Positions 1 through 12,329 of a stretch of DNA of 45,822 bases are shown in pieces (position 1 is the first letter of the stretch; every line of letters starts with the position of its first letter). The DNA comes from a virus. The DNA is taken from the IMG/VR virus record IMGVR_UViG_3300049043_000192, positions 1 to 45,822 of that record; one strand, given 5' to 3'. The notes beneath the pieces were generated by a model. That model made no database searches, was not told where the DNA came from, and worked only from the letters and a program-made list of their open reading frames with translations. A program made the translations under genes and the position numbers.

Positions 1-2397
1 CACATCGCCGGTTACTGCAACGCTGGTGGCGACATTGCTGCCGTTACCCACCAAAATGTTGCCGCTAGTCAGTGATGCCAGCTTGCTAAATGCAATTGCC
101 GCACTGGCACTAATGTCCGAGGTTGGCGATTGAGCCAGACAACACAATGTTGCCCGAGGCGTCGGGGAAAGTAATCGTCCGATCTGCCGTCGGATAAGTA
201 ACGGCAAAGGATGTTTCAAAGGCGTTATCACTGGCGCCTTCAAATGACAAAGTGCCAGCCGTGCCAATCAACAACGTGCCGGTAACAGTGCCACCCGCTT
301 TCGGGCAGTTTCGTTATCAACTTCTTCAATGGCAGCCTGTACGTTGGTGGCTGCAATATCACCGGCTGGTGAGAAGCTGACGTTGCTGGCAACCTGTGCC
401 GAAATGGTTTGAGAAACGTCGATTTCGGTCCATGCCGTGCCGTTTGACAAAATGATGTCCGGCGGGCTCAACGCAACCTGAGGTGCATTGCCCGAGGTGA
501 TCGTGCCAGCCTCTGATACCACCAAGTAGTACCGGCTGTTTGCTTGTGCAGCGGCGGGCAATGCCTGACCAGCCACCAGACCGATTGCTGTACCTTCTGC
601 CGTTACTGAAGCAACAAGGCCGGTGCCGCCACCAGTTGACGCATCAAACGTGCCAGCAAAAACAATCTCGCCAACTGAAATACCAATCGGCTGGTAAACG
701 TTGCCGTCCCAGAGGAATAGGTCGCGGCTAAGCGGATTAAAGAAGAATTGACCGATGTGGTCAGCAGTTGGCGTAGTGTCGCCAATCTTGGAGACGGCGT
801 AGTTGGAAAGTTTGCCGCCGGTAATTGCGTTGGAGCCGATGCGGGCAACATCCAGCGTGCCAGTGGTCAGTAGTGCTGCGCTGTGGTTAGGCAGATCCGC
901 TGCAAGCAATGTGCCGCCGGAAGACACATGACCTTGACCGTCAATGGTGACTTTGGTGTAAGTGCCAGCGGTTGCGGTGTTGGTGTGGTTGAGGTTGCCG
1001 CTACCGTCAACGCTGAGGCCGGTTCCGGGAATGACGGCGCCTTTGGCAACACTGGTGGCAGCCGGTAGGTCGCTGCTAATGATCGTGCGGCCATTGGTAA
1101 CAAGACCTTTGGCGTTGTAGGTGACGAGACCGTAAGTGACGTTGGCGGTTACGTCGTTGTCAATTTCAAGGACGCTGCCATCAAGCCGCAGACCTTCCCC
1201 GTTAATTGCAACGCCACCTTTTTCGCTGGTGGTAGGAAGCGGAAGATCAGCACCAGTGATGGTGCGGTATGACACGGCGCCAGCGTTAGCGGCGGGACCG
1301 GCAAGGAATTGAGCGGCGGCGCCGGTGTTGTCGAGCGAAGTGGTTAGTGATGCAGTACCGCTGCTGGTGCTGACGGCAATGTTGACGATGCCGCTGGTGT
1401 CGCCCGCAACGGTGTTGATTGAGCCAGCGCCTTTAACTGCACTCCAAGTAGCGCCTGACCAGCAATACAGCGTGTTGTCTGTGGTCAGTAGCGCCAGTTG
1501 ACCAACAAAAGCACCGCTGCCCGGCAGTGAGGTAACAAGATCAACGCTGCTTTCGTCAGCAAGTTTGGCGGCAGTTACGGCATCATCAGCCAGTTCGCTA
1601 GCGGTGATGCTGTTTGCTGTGGCGATTGTGCCAAGACCAAGCGTTGTGCGCTGTGCGGCGGCATTTACATCATCAAGTAGTGCCCGACCGGCAGCGGTGC
1701 AAGCAATTTCTTCGATGTTTCCGGCGCCAGCAGTGCTACGTCCCAGCAGACGGTCGGTGGTGCTGACGTTTTGGACTTTGGCATAGGTGACCGCATCATC
1801 AGCAATTTCGCTGGTGTTTACGGCGTCGGCTGCAATCGCGTCAGAGGTAACGCTGTTGGTTGCCAGTTGATCGGCAGTTACGGCGTCGTCGGCAATCTTG
1901 GCGGTGGTTACTGCGTCATCAGCAAGAGCAGCAGTACCGAGGCCAGCAGCATTGACTTTGGCGGTTGTTACAGCACCGTTAGTCAGTTGTGCAGTACCAA
2001 CTGCGCCCGTACCAACGCCAGCAAAAACGTTTGCATAAGCGCCTGCACTGTAAATTTGCAGGATGCCGCTAGTGCTGTTGAAGTAACCGCGACCTTCAAA
2101 GTTGTTGGTTGTGGGGGTGGTGGTATCGACGACAATGCTGCTATCGGCTGCCAGCTTGGCGGCGGTGATTGCGCCAGAGGCAATGGCATCGCTGCCGAGT
2201 TTGGTGGCACTGGTTTGATCCAGCTTGCCAAGGTCAATACTGCCAGCGTCTACAAGATCGAGACCGGCGTCAACAAGATCCTTTGCGGTGACCTTTTTGG
2301 TCTGGGATGCCGAAATATCGGCAATAGGCAGAACGTCTGTTGCGGCTACACCGGCTTTGGGTAGCGCGTCAAGCTGCGTAATACGTTGATCCGCCAA
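1..2397 (-). CDS. Tail fibre / repetitive tail protein, N-terminal part (continues at 45822)
   Basis: This is the first part of a long fibre protein that likely sits at the tail tip and contacts the host. It starts at 2397 with MADQRITQLDALPKAG. Most of it is low-complexity repeats of the type DDAVTTAKIADDAVTADQL, rich in A, T, D and G, as in trimeric beta-helical fibres. Reading breaks twice near the 3' side, at about 298 and about 124. Restoring one base at each gives a continuous protein with a TADRTITFPDASGN block that closely matches TADRTITFPDATGT in the part encoded at 44755-45822. The frame then runs through base 1 into base 45822. The joined gene is about 3465 bases, roughly 1150 residues. 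Assignment to fibres rests on composition and position. The exact adhesin is unknown. Confidence 0.75.
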
Positions 2398-2434
2398 GGC
2401 TTAACTCCTGTGGTCGCCGCAATCTTCTGGCAGT

Positions 2435-3310
2435 CTAGTCGTCGATCTCTTTGAGCAGGTAATCTATGGACTGCTCCAGTTCCACGCGGTCGTCGTCTTC
2501 CTTCAGGATGTAAGAGGAAGGTTCGCCCACCAGTAAGCGGATTTCGCCAGTGGTTACGAAGTCGAGCGTGCAGGTAATCGCTGCGTTGGTGTCTACTGTT
2601 ACACCGGACGAGGTGATGACAGCCTGAACTTCGTAGTACAACAGAATCGTTTGCTGGATCCAGGCTGTTATCGAATTTACGTAAAGTGCAATGTCGCACT
2701 GGCTGCCAACTTCAACGCGCTGAATTGTTTGTAGCAGCATCAACGGCACTTCTTTAATACCAGTGCTTTGGTAATCAAAGATGCAATCAATTTTGCCGCT
2801 GCCGCTGATAAGTCCCGCGCTGTATTGAGTCTTAAATTTATCGTTTAGCGCGGTGGTGTCAACGGCTTCACGGGCTGTGTTAATTTCGTAGCTGGTGACG
2901 CTGCCTAGAACGTTGTAGACAGAATCACGGATAGAAACTTCGATAGCTAAAGGGTTGCCAGTAAAAGTAGTAAGCGTGTATTCGGCTGATCTGTTGTTAT
3001 TTACAGCATCCGTAAAAGTCGAAAAAAATCGCAGACCGCCTACAGAGTTAACATGAACATAGCCGGTAATTGAGTGCTGGACTGTATTATTTGACCAGTT
3101 AGACGATGCAAAACAAATAAGTCCGCGAACGTCATTTGTAGAAATTTCAATACGATCACCTGTCAACAAGTTATCTACCGACTTATCAAAACCCAATCGT
3201 GCCAGAGATGTATTTACGTCAAACGGCTGGATTTGATCGGCAAAGTAATTTCCCTCGCCGCCTGCACGACGAAGACGGATATTTCCTGTATTGCCGAGAA
3301 AAACCGCCAT
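2435..3310 (-). CDS. Minor tail protein, tail-tube-like
   Basis: A 291-residue protein starting MAVFLGNTGNIRLRRAGG. Its opening resembles the next gene upstream (MAFFTGRSGSLVFGG), and it has a VTSYEINTAREAVDTT segment equivalent in position to RDWS-type segments in the other tail-tube-like proteins here. This suggests a tube-fold paralogue. The ATG overlaps the TAA of the upstream gene (TAATG), so the two are probably translationally coupled. It lies between the tail-tip genes and the fibre gene, consistent with a distal tail role. The acidic C-terminus ends in LLKEIDD. The family name is uncertain. Confidence 0.6.
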   Translation of the reverse strand: MAVFLGNTGNIRLRRAGGEGNYFADQIQPFDVNTSLARLGFDKSVDNLLTGDRIEISTNDVRGLICFASSNWSNNTVQHSITGYVHVNSVGGLRFFSTFTDAVNNNRSAEYTLTTFTGNPLAIEVSIRDSVYNVLGSVTSYEINTAREAVDTTALNDKFKTQYSAGLISGSGKIDCIFDYQSTGIKEVPLMLLQTIQRVEVGSQCDIALYVNSITAWIQQTILLYYEVQAVITSSGVTVDTNAAITCTLDFVTTGEIRLLVGEPSSYILKEDDDRVELEQSIDYLLKEIDD

Positions 3311-3741
3311 TAGGCGATCACCTCAATGAAGTCACCATCCATCGTGAACTGGATCGGCACCACGCTGAGTTCGCCGGTGCTAACGCTGACTTGGGCGCTG
3401 GTGATATAAGCGTTCAGGCGAATATCATCGGAACCACTGCCGCCTACGTTCAGTTTCAGTTCCACGCGATCACTTTCAGTGACGGCGCCGCCTTTCATGA
3501 TCTTGGCCAACAGTGCGGTGAACTGTGTGTAAGAAGCAGTTTCGCTGGATTCCAGCCGGTAATACATCAGCGTGGCACTGCCAGTAGCGCCTTTGATGCC
3601 GGGCGTAAAAGTATTGACGGAACTGTCGATCGTGTTGGTACTAAGCAATTCAACGGTCGTATCCAGTGACCAATCACGGATCTTGGCAACGGGTTTGCCG
3701 CCAAATACCAGTGAGCCGCTGCGACCTGTAAAAAACGCCAT
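3310..3741 (-). CDS. Tail-tube-like minor tail protein
   Basis: A 143-residue protein beginning MAFFTGRSGSLVFGGKPVAK. It carries IRDWSLDTTVELLSTNTID, which parallels VRDWSFEISRAEIDVTTIG in the major tail tube protein at 12968-13738. It also has a C-terminal VSVSTGELSVVPIQF strand like that of tube proteins. This points to a short tube-fold paralogue, perhaps a distal tail ring component. It is not the main tube, which lies at the expected place before the chaperone and tape measure. It is followed immediately by the overlapping 2435-3310 gene. Confidence 0.6.
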   Translation of the reverse strand: MAFFTGRSGSLVFGGKPVAKIRDWSLDTTVELLSTNTIDSSVNTFTPGIKGATGSATLMYYRLESSETASYTQFTALLAKIMKGGAVTESDRVELKLNVGGSGSDDIRLNAYITSAQVSVSTGELSVVPIQFTMDGDFIEVIA

Positions 3742-3767
3742 CGTCTGCGGAGTTAGTTACCCACAGT

Positions 3768-4137
3768 TTACAGAACTGCTACCAACTTGATTTGAACAGT
3801 GCTGTAACCGTTTTTGACGCTGGTAATGGATGGTGCCTCGGCATACCGCCAAGCGTTGCCGGTTCCAATGTTTAATGTTCCAGGAGACCAGCCCGAGACG
3901 GCTTCGCTGGGCAACGTAAACGTGGAGTAGGTGCCTTTGGTTTCGTCGAAGTGGGTGACAAAACTGTTGGCGTAGGTGTCACTGATGTTTTCGTGAGGTC
4001 AGTGATGCTGTCCCACCAGTGCGGCGGCTACCGTAAAGGATTCGGGTTTCAGCGCCAGATTGTGACCGAAACGTTTTGATCGGAAAGTCGCCTGCATCAA
4101 AACTGCGGCTGGATGGCTTGAGGGTAGGAAAGGCCAT
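3768..4137 (-). CDS. Tail protein between the tip and tube-like genes (frameshifted)
   Basis: A gene hidden by one indel. From ATG at 4137 it reads MAFPTLKPSSRSFDAGDF, then PIKTFRSQSGAETRILYGSR and RTGGTASLT. After a shift near 3995 it continues with ENISDTYANSFVTHFDETKG and ends GYSTVQIKLVAVL at 3768. That gives about 122 residues. The SFDAGDFPIK...LYGSRRTGG...YSTFTLP pattern is one I associate with small phage minor tail proteins. The start lies inside the end of the upstream tail-tip frame (41-base overlap). Confidence 0.65.
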
Positions 4138-7100
4138 TGCAGGAGTCAACCAAGAAGTTGCCGCTGTTGGTCACGTCCAATGCAATGGTGCTCACAAAAC
4201 TGCTGTTGCAGGGGAAGTGAGATGCACTGACTTGGACGGTGCCGTCTGCATCCAGCGTAAGTTGTTCCACCTGATAAACGTTCTCTGAGACGGTTGGATT
4301 GACCACAGTAAAGACGGAGCTGTACAAGGCAGTTTGCTGAACCACGCCGCCGCTTATGGTCATGGTTGCTTGGTCAACGGTTTCGGAGCCAGTTTTGTAG
4401 TACAGGACCGTGTACTGGCCGTCGGTGAAGGTGGTGGCGCTGGTGATGACGCCGGTGGCGCTGATGCTGCCATTTTGGGCAGAACTGTACGGATTGGCTT
4501 CGGTCACTACACGGATGTAATCGCCGGGTGCCAGATCAATTCCGTAAGGCGAAGTCTTGAACTGGATTGAGTGAGTGACTTGCCGCCGGATAGACAGGAA
4601 GAACCGCGCCACCAATTCCGCGTGGGTGCGGCTGGTGCAGTATTGCGTCATGTCAAACGACTCAAGCGGGTGGCCGCTACTGGCATTGTTGTTCCAGCGG
4701 ACAACGATGTTGCGTTCTTGAGGCAGTTGGTTTTCGCGTTCTTCGCGGTAACGGACGATAGCTTGGAAGTCTTTGCGTTCTTCGGCAGAGATGTAGTTCA
4801 GCTCAAAACTGTCTTCAAAAATGTTGCCTGCGGTAAAAAGCTGTTTGATTGTGATGGGCGTGGTGCTGATGGCGCCGTTTGGTGCGGTAGGCAGTGCTGG
4901 CGTCAGGCTGAATTTGCCGTCAGAAATTACGAAGTTACACAGCATGAAGGGAGCTGTGTCGGCAATGAACTGGCGGATGTTGACAGTGCTGGCGATGGCG
5001 CCATCGAAGAACAGACTGTTTGTCTTTAGGAATTTGGCAGTCTTTTCAAAGTCAACTGTGTTAATCAACGGTGCGTTGTTGATGCTCATGTTGAGCAGGT
5101 CGCCCACACCAGCCACACGGTCGGTGAGCATGTAGTACACCAGATCGCAGAATAGGTTGCTGGGTTTGATTTCTGTCTTTTCGTCTGGGTGGAAGCGTTT
5201 GACGGGGATGCCGTTTTTGATCCAGAAACGGATTTGATCCAGTGAGTTGAAGCTACGGGATGCCTTGAGTGCCAAGCCCGCTGTGGTCATGTAACTGTAT
5301 AGAGGATCTTGGTCGTTGGCGACCATTTCGTTGACATAAGTGATGACATGCTCAGGTCCGTTGGCATTGGATTTTTCAACCAAACTGCCGTAAAAGCTGA
5401 TGTCGGCATACTGGCTTTCGCTTTCAAACGATCTGCCGTTATAGGTGTATTGCTGGGTATAAGTTTGACCGCGTGCTTCAATTACAAACTCTGCGCCAAC
5501 TTGTGATCCGGGGGAACGGAAAGGATTGCTTGTGCCAACAAAATACGTTTGTGTAAACAGATCACCGACTGACCAGTTATCTGAAACTTTGCTGGTGTCA
5601 TTGCTAATTGTGATTACAGGTGCGTTCCACAGTTTTGTGATTCCGCTCCAGTGGGTTGGGTCGGAGTAAACGCTGGTACTGAAATTAAGGCGGATGTACT
5701 TGCTATCGACAGCAACGTCGATAAACGCACTACGTTGTGTACCTACGTCGTAATTACGAGCTGGTCCGAACAGTTCTTCGTAGAAGGCTTGGCTGCGGCC
5801 TTGTGTTGCGGTCGAATTGACAACACTTGTGACGCGACGGCGTTGACCGACTGTGATAAAGGCTGGAGCTTGATCTGGTTGGCGATAGGGATTACTGGAA
5901 TTGACTGGGAATGAAATTGTAAATTCACTTAATGCGTTCCAGTTGCGGGAACTTTCAAGGATGGTTTCGTTACTAATAACCCACATAAATTGCTGCCCAA
6001 ATCCAATGCTGGCCGTTTTGGTCAGCGTATAACGCACTGTGTACGAACGGTTATCTGCGAGGTTCCAGGTGTAATCACGAGTAACGGTTGTGCCTGCGTT
6101 TCCGGGGTAGTTATCAGCAGACCCAACGCCCATTGCGGTGGCAAGTTCCCATGTAAATGCCCCGTTTCTGCCGCTGGTGTATTCAAAAACAGGATCGGTG
6201 TACCACGAGGCAAATTCCGTTGCAGCAAGACTGACAAGGCTGTCGTCCGATTCGGGCAGGAACGTGGTTAAGCCAACGCTGGTGGGGCGGTCGTTTACAA
6301 CAGTGCGATCTAGGAAGGTTGGGAGATTTCTAAATTCGTCGTTGTGCTGAATATCTAATTTGGTTACTTTGCTTCCGACGGCTTGGATTTTGAATACGCC
6401 GTAAGCGGTGGTGTAGTTAGCAGATAGGATTTGGCGTTCAGATGTGCTGCTAATTGAACCACCGTTGTACAGATGCCAATACTCTGCAGTATCTGGTGAA
6501 TTAAACCCGATGTCGGCGCCGTTTTTGGGAATGAACTTGTACTCGTATTGCCGCTTATCAGGATGGGTGATACGGATAAAGTTGTACTGTTCGATGGGCT
6601 GGCTTCCAATCACCATCAGAACTGCGCGCCATCGGTTTCGATGTGTAAGCAACACCAGAAGGATTAAGTCCAGCAGGACGGATAAAGATGGTAAACAGTG
6701 AAGCGCGTTTGATGTAAGCGTTGATGGATCCAGTTGAAACTTGGATGCGCTTTTCGTCTCAGTTTGCGAAGTTGCTGACTTCGGGATGTTCTTGAAATTG
6801 CAAACATTGTTTAGCCTTTGATATACGTTGCTGCGGATGCCAAACTCGGTAACGTCACACGGGCGAGTGTTGCGGACCTTGGCTTCTGCTACTTTCATCA
6901 ACGGGAAAAATGCTGATCCAGCGTTGTATTGTGTTGGCGTATTGTTATCGTTGCCGATGTAGTTCAGAACGCAGCGTGTAGTCAGACACCATGCCGATAA
7001 TGCTGTTGGCGGATGCAGCAGCATCAATGCACTTCAATGTGATGAGCTGATGCCTGCACAACATCGCGTTCACCAAAGCGCCCGACTACGAGCTGTTTCT

Positions 7101-8470
7101 TGCCACGTAGTACGACCGATCATAAAAATTTCGCCTATTTGCATATCATCGTCTGCCGCAATTCGCATCTCGGCAGTTGCGTCGTTAATATCGTCAACGC
7201 TAATTTCGCGGTCGGTCCTCTTATAAAAATCACTGGGAATCATGTTATGGGCGATTGTGAAAATAATTTCATCGCCTACGCCAACTGACTGTGTAGCTAC
7301 GCCAGTGGAATCGGGAATTGTAATTGTGCGTTGCTACGTTTACTTTTTTGAGTGACGTAATGCCCATGCGGCGGCTGTAGTTACGTCCGGTGCCTTCCAT
7401 TCCAAGGGGACGAATGTCGCGGAATGTTCCACCGTCATCAATGCCGTTGACATAACCCGTGCCGTTGGCATCACCGGCAATTTTGACCCGTTCATAGGTC
7501 AGGTTTTCGCCGGGATCGTCGCGGACATTAAGTTGGTGGGGGATGCCGATGACGCGCCAGTTGACGCGGTAGTGGCTGCCATTTGCAATGGGTGAGTAAC
7601 AACCAAGTTCAGCGTTGTTGCTTAAACCGTGTGCAGCAGAAAAGGCATCGTCATTAGCTTGTGTGCGACTGGGGCAACTAAAAATATCGCTGTGACTTTC
7701 AGGGTCGCCTGATGCTAACGTCCCACGAGTTCCGTACAGCAAGTCCGATGTTTGGATGCGGCGGTTGACCAGACTATTTACGTCGCGCTTCCAATCGAAA
7801 GCAAAGGCTTTCGTTGTATATCGTGTCAAGCGCACCATTGCCGAGAAAAATTCCTTCTATGGCAGGTGGTTCGATGCCGTCAGGCCGCACGCCTTCTGTG
7901 ACGCCTTGTTCACCTACAACAAACAAAAGTTTGACGCCTTGCTGTCTCCCGTAACTGAACATCCGCGACCACACCAGTTTCGGTGTAATCAAGATGCCAC
8001 CAGTTGTTCCAGTCCAACGACCAAACACAATGGGGATTGGATCGCCGTAATTCTGCAAGGTCAGCCTGACTGTCAAATCCAAAAGTGGGGCTAAATCGTT
8101 GACCGCCAACAATACTTGCAAGGTTTAACTGTCCACCACCTTGTTGCTGCTGGAATTGCGGCGCACTAGGTTTTGGCGTTAAAAAATATGATGCCGCTGT
8201 AGAAGCCGCGCCAACGAAGAGACTGATGGCAAGTGCCGTAAGTGTTGCGGCATCCGCGTTTATATCAGGTATTAAATCGTATTCTGCTGGTCGTGTTTTT
8301 GCGTGCTTATACGCTTCAGCTACAGAAAAGCGGTACTCAGCTTCGTTTAATCCTGTTATTTCGCAAAGTTGTTTTTCGAACGGAAGCAGACGGGGGCTAT
8401 AAACATTTGCGCCGGACCCCAAGCCACTGCTTTTAGGTAACGGTTGACGTACAGGATCCCGGTCTGCCAT
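4097..8470 (-). CDS. Tail tip / host-specificity protein, lambda gpJ-like (several frameshifts)
   Basis: A very large tail-tip protein of about 1450 residues assembled across frames. It starts at 8470 (MADRDPVRQPLPKSSG), then has a hydrophobic stretch (TALAISLFVGAASTAASYFL), GDPIPIVFGRWTGTTGGI, and a middle domain with NWRVIGIPHQLNVRDDPGE. A long C-terminal part follows from 7027. Indels are visible near 8050, 7800, 7310, 7100 and 7040. Restoring them gives, for example, DSTGVATQSVGVGDEIIFT. Position after the NlpC-like gene and before minor tail proteins matches lambda K-I-J order. It likely forms the tip that binds the host. The C-terminal frame ends at 4097. The exact natural end is uncertain. 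Confidence 0.75.
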
Positions 8471-8736
8471 GTCACCGCAAATGCCCAATTACTCTCGCGG
8501 AGCGACGAGATGTCCCCATCGTACTCGGGTCGTGGAATACGGCGACCCCACTGCAGCAACTCCCGCACCACCACACGCTTGGAAGCCGTGTACCAGTCGT
8601 CGTTGAAGGGGGAGTGTTGATGCCAAGCTGCTCCAGCACTGTGTAAACCAAGTGGATGCAGTCGATTTCGTCGCCGCTGCCATCCGCGCCGAGGCGGTAC
8701 GGGCGTACCAATCAGATCACTGCAAACTGAGTCCAC
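8356..8736 (-). CDS. NlpC/P60-like tail peptidase, lambda gpK-like (frameshifted)
   Basis: Joined across two indels (about 8700 and 8610) this reads SDLIGTP, PYRLGADGSGDEIDCIHLVY, then DWYTASKRVVVRELLQWGRR, ESNWAFAVTWQTGILYVNR and AVAWGPAQMF. The DCIHLV motif supplies the catalytic cysteine expected at the start of the NlpC/P60 helix, and ~120 residues is usual for this tail-associated peptidase. The most likely start is GTG at 8736, which overlaps the end of the upstream gene. The end overlaps the next gene's start by about 115 bases, which is long, so one boundary may be wrong. Likely role: cell-wall cleavage or tail-tip assembly. Confidence 0.7.
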   Translation of the reverse strand: MDSVCSDLIGTPVPPRRGWQRRRNRLHPLGLHSAGAAWHQHSPFNDDWYTASKRVVVRELLQWGRRIPRPEYDGDISSLRESNWAFAVTWQTGILYVNRYLKAVAWGPAQMFIAPVCFRSKNNFAK

Positions 8737-9182
8737 TGCTTACAGGAATGTTGCCGATCAGTTTCTGCGTCAATCGCCGCATCGGGAACTCGGCGCCAAC
8801 GGCATCCAATACCGTATTCAAAGTCAGCGTCAACTCGGCTTCCTTCCACGCGCCGCTGGTAACAAGACCGTAATACTGATGGAGCTGGGTAAAACTGGTT
8901 CGATTATCGGGATCCAGCAACATCACCTCAACATGTGCCAGCCAGCGTTTATTGAGGGCTTCGACCGCCCAGTTACGGCTGAGTGCGTTGTTGGGCAGGA
9001 GCAGACTTGCCTCGGTGTTATCGCCCGTGCGGTTGATAGTAACCCCCGAAAACCCGAACGGCAAAAAGCCAAACTGCGAGCCAGCGTCAGGTAATGGTTT
9101 CGCTGATAAAAAAGTTCTGGAAACGTTGGCGGACAGTAACGCCTTCGCTGAACGTCACGAAGTTGCCGATTGCGAGTTCCAT
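8717..9182 (-). CDS. Minor tail protein, DUF1833-like (frameshifted)
   Basis: Starts at 9182 with MELAIGNFVTFSEGVTVRQR, breaks near 9090, then continues DAGSQFGFLPFGFSGVTINR and ALNKRWLAHVEVMLLD to a stop at 8717. The total is about 155 residues. The GDNTEASLLLPNNALSRNW and LDPDNRTSF segments fit the DUF1833 tail family that sits between tape measure and NlpC-like genes, as here. The ATG begins 15 bases after the tape-measure stop. Confidence 0.7.
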
Positions 9183-9197
9183 CAGATTCCGATCCGT

Positions 9198-12100
9198 TTA
9201 CGGGTGCCGGTAGAAGTATTGCAGGCGGCGGAGTGTGCGTTGTTCGCCTTGCGCGGCACCTTGGGCGGCAGCCTGTTGCATACCACGCTGGAACTGGTCT
9301 GCCGTAACGTAATCGACTTGGTTGATGCGTTCCACCGTAAAGCGCACGTCGATGGGACCGCCACCACCTATTGCAGCGCCACCGGCACCATCGGAACCGG
9401 ATGGAATGACGGAAGAACCACGGGCACCGGCGGCGTAGCGATTCATGGCGCCACGCATCTTGCTGGCGGGAATGACGTATTCGGGCTGCCCGCCTTCGCC
9501 AACCATGCCCATCGTCGGACGGGTGACTACGCCACCATCAGCAAAGGCTTGGAATCCGCCGGACCAATAGGCGCCGTCTTTTGCGCCTTTGAATCCGAAC
9601 GCAGTGGCTAGATGCGAAATAATTCCAACTTTGTCGCCACCGCCTAAAGCCCCAAGGGCTTGGGCAATGCCATACATAATCAACATTCGGCCGATCGTAA
9701 ATAGCAGGTCGCCGGCAAGATTTTGCAGAGCCGAACCTAGTTCTTCTGTACCTCTTACAGCCGCAGTAAGTGCGCCGTCAAATACACCAGATACTGTTGA
9801 TGCTATGCCTCCGAATAGATCTTTTTTCCATCTGGAGTTTTTCTGCTGCAGTTTTAAGTGCATCATTCTGCTCAACAAGTGTGACTAAGATCTTTGCCTG
9901 TAATGGATCTGTTACCCCTTTTAAGATTGCGGCTTTTCGTAGTTCCAGTTCTACTTGTTTGCTGTTTCCTGCCAAAGAAGCTTGAAGAAGATAGTTTTCT
10001 TCTTGTAGTTGAGTTTGTCTTTCATATCCAGGAGCTAAACGATCTAACTCCATGCGGGCAAGATCCTGCTCTGTCTGTTGCCGAATAAGTGCCTGTTTAG
10101 CTTGCTGGGTCTGTGCTATTGCAAGCTGACCAGCAGTTGTTTTTTCTTTTTCGAGTAATTTAGCTGTTTCGATTCCCCACTCTCTTAACTGCTTTTCACC
10201 TTCTTAAACGCCTAGCTAGTTGGGCATTTCCTGCGCTTTGAGCAGCAAAAATTTGTTGGTTGTATTGGTACTGTGCGCGAAGTTCCGCTGTAGCAGCTTT
10301 TTGATTTATTAGTAATGTAGCTAAACGTTTAGCTTCACTTTCACCGCTAGGCCCTTTAGGTCCAGGGCTAGGTGGCGCTTGACCTAAGGAACTTACATCT
10401 ACACCTGTAACTTGTGTTTGCTGTGTTTGTAGTCCAGTCGCAGCTTTAGTGACTTGTGATTCAAAAAATTGACGTTCTACAGGTTTAAGAGCTGCTATAC
10501 CACCAGCTGTCAACGTGTTACCGCTTATTAAAGGAGACTTAGATCCAGAAAGTCTTTTTTTAAGCTCAGGAAATTTTTCAAGCGTTGCTTTACCAGCTAA
10601 CGCAGAAGCTTTTACGTCTAAAGAAGAACCACCACTAAAAGCTTTAGCAACATTTTGCACTGCCTGTGCAGCTAAACTTATTAAGCCAGCTAGCCGTTCA
10701 GCGAGCCAATTAAATGCTGGCGTCAAATTTTTAACAATCGCGTTACCGAGATCGCTAAGCGCAGTTCCTAGATTCTTAGTTGACTTACTTAACTGATCGA
10801 AGCCGGTTTTTGGTTTTGCGGCTGCGGTAACACCTGCATTACCTACTTGTACAAGAGTATCGACAAGTGTTTGTAAAGATATTTTACCTTTTTTGGCCAT
10901 CTCCAACAAAGTATCTCGCGATACTCCAAGCTTTTTAGCTAAAGCATCTTGTATATTTATACCTTGACTTGTTAGTTGGTTTAATGTTGCTTGACTAACG
11001 CGTCCTGACTCCAAAGCAGATGTAATAGCGTTACCTACTTTGTCGAAAGATCCACCATATTTATCTGTTAAATTTGTTACTACTTGAATTAAGGCAGCTT
11101 GGTCTTTAAGTTCTAAACCTAGACCGCGAATGTTTTGAATTACTGCAGTAAATTTTTCGACGTCCGTATTTGCTTTTTTAAAAGCGTCTCCTAAAACATT
11201 CGCTTGTTGCGCTGAAAAACCGATGTCTTCACCGAGTTGTTTTATTTTTTGGGCTTGCCCCGCAATTTCACCAATAGCCGTACCTGCAATAGATAGAGCA
11301 AATCCAAACCCGCGACCAAGCAAGCCGCCTGCAAGACCGCCTAGACCGCCACCTGCTGCAGCGGCTGCCCCTTGACCAAATAGCAGAGGAAAACCACCAC
11401 CAATAATTGCGCTGCTTACTGCTCCTGGAATACGCTTGCCCAAAGTTCCGAAACCTGCGCGAGCGGCTGTTTGGGCTCCAGGAAGCATTGATTGTGCTCT
11501 ACCTCCCATAAGCTGCATAGGACCTTCTACAGGAAAAGTTCCTCCGCCTACGCGTGGACGTGCAATTCCGGCGGCAAGGCGCTCTCTGGCAGCTGCACTG
11601 GCCGCACCTTCTCTACTTCGTATAGCAAGAGCTGTTTTCTGAGCTTGTTGGTAAAGATCAACAGATACTTTTTCAGCTTCTGTAAAGAAGGTGTTCCAGC
11701 TCTGTTTAAGGTTTATACCTTTTGCAGCTGCTGTAGTTTTTAGGTCACTACCTAGTTCTGCAGCTTCTGTAAAGAAGGTGTTCCAGCTCTGTTTAAGGTT
11801 TATACCTTTTGCAGCTGCTGTGGTACGTATATCGGTACCTAGTTCTGCCGCGTCTTTGAAGAATGTATTCCAATTTTGCTGGATTTCTTTTGCCCGCACC
11901 ATTGCAGGTGGAAGAGCCGGCATTTGCTGGCGGTAACCTGCGTTACCAGTTGGCACAATTCGTCGTTGTGCTGCAGTTTCAGCAGCTTGTATATTCCGAG
12001 TAAGTCGTAGACGTTCTCTTAAACCACTATTTAACTCATTTGTAGCGTTTACATATACTTTTGCTGCTGCATATGCTTCTTCTGTTCCCAAAGCAACTTT

Positions 12101-12292
12101 ATTAAAGTTTGCAGCCGCTTCAGCTACAACTTTATTTAAGTTGTTAATACTACGTGGGATTAAGTTAGCGACTCCTGCAAAACTTGAATTAAGGGAGTTA
12201 ACAGCGTCAGACGCGACTCTTATATCGTTTTGTAGCCGTTTTAGTTCCTGTGCACCGCGAACCGCAATTTCAATATCGGCTCTGTAGGCCAC
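9198..12292 (-). CDS. Tape measure protein (frameshifted in the C-terminal third)
   Basis: Sets tail length and helps DNA exit. The frame starts at 12292 (MAYRADIEIAVRGAQELKRL) and is intact to about 10196. Indels near 10196 and 9840 move it into two further frames (EGEKQLREWGIETAKLLEKE, then LFGGIASTVSGVFDGALTAA), ending at 9198. The joined protein is about 1030 residues. It has an N-terminal coiled region, a 29-residue tandem repeat (LKQSWNTFFTEAAELGSDLK), a glycine/alanine hydrophobic core (about residues 290-350), a typical tape-measure domain (SALESGRVSQATLNQLTSQG) and a long coiled stretch. A GMVGEGGQPEYVIP motif near the end is common in tape measures. Confidence 0.9.
11674..11850 (-). 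repeat. 87-bp tandem repeat inside the tape-measure gene
   Basis: Two nearly identical 87-bp units begin at 11674 and 11761. A third, diverged unit follows to about 11880. Each encodes 29 residues centred on the SWNTFFTEAAELG motif, so the frame is kept. Duplication of such units changes protein length in 29-residue steps, and tape-measure length is known to set tail length. Confidence 0.85.
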
Positions 12293-12329
12293 GGCGGTAG
12301 GTCACAGTCTGGTACTTCAGTCTACGGTG

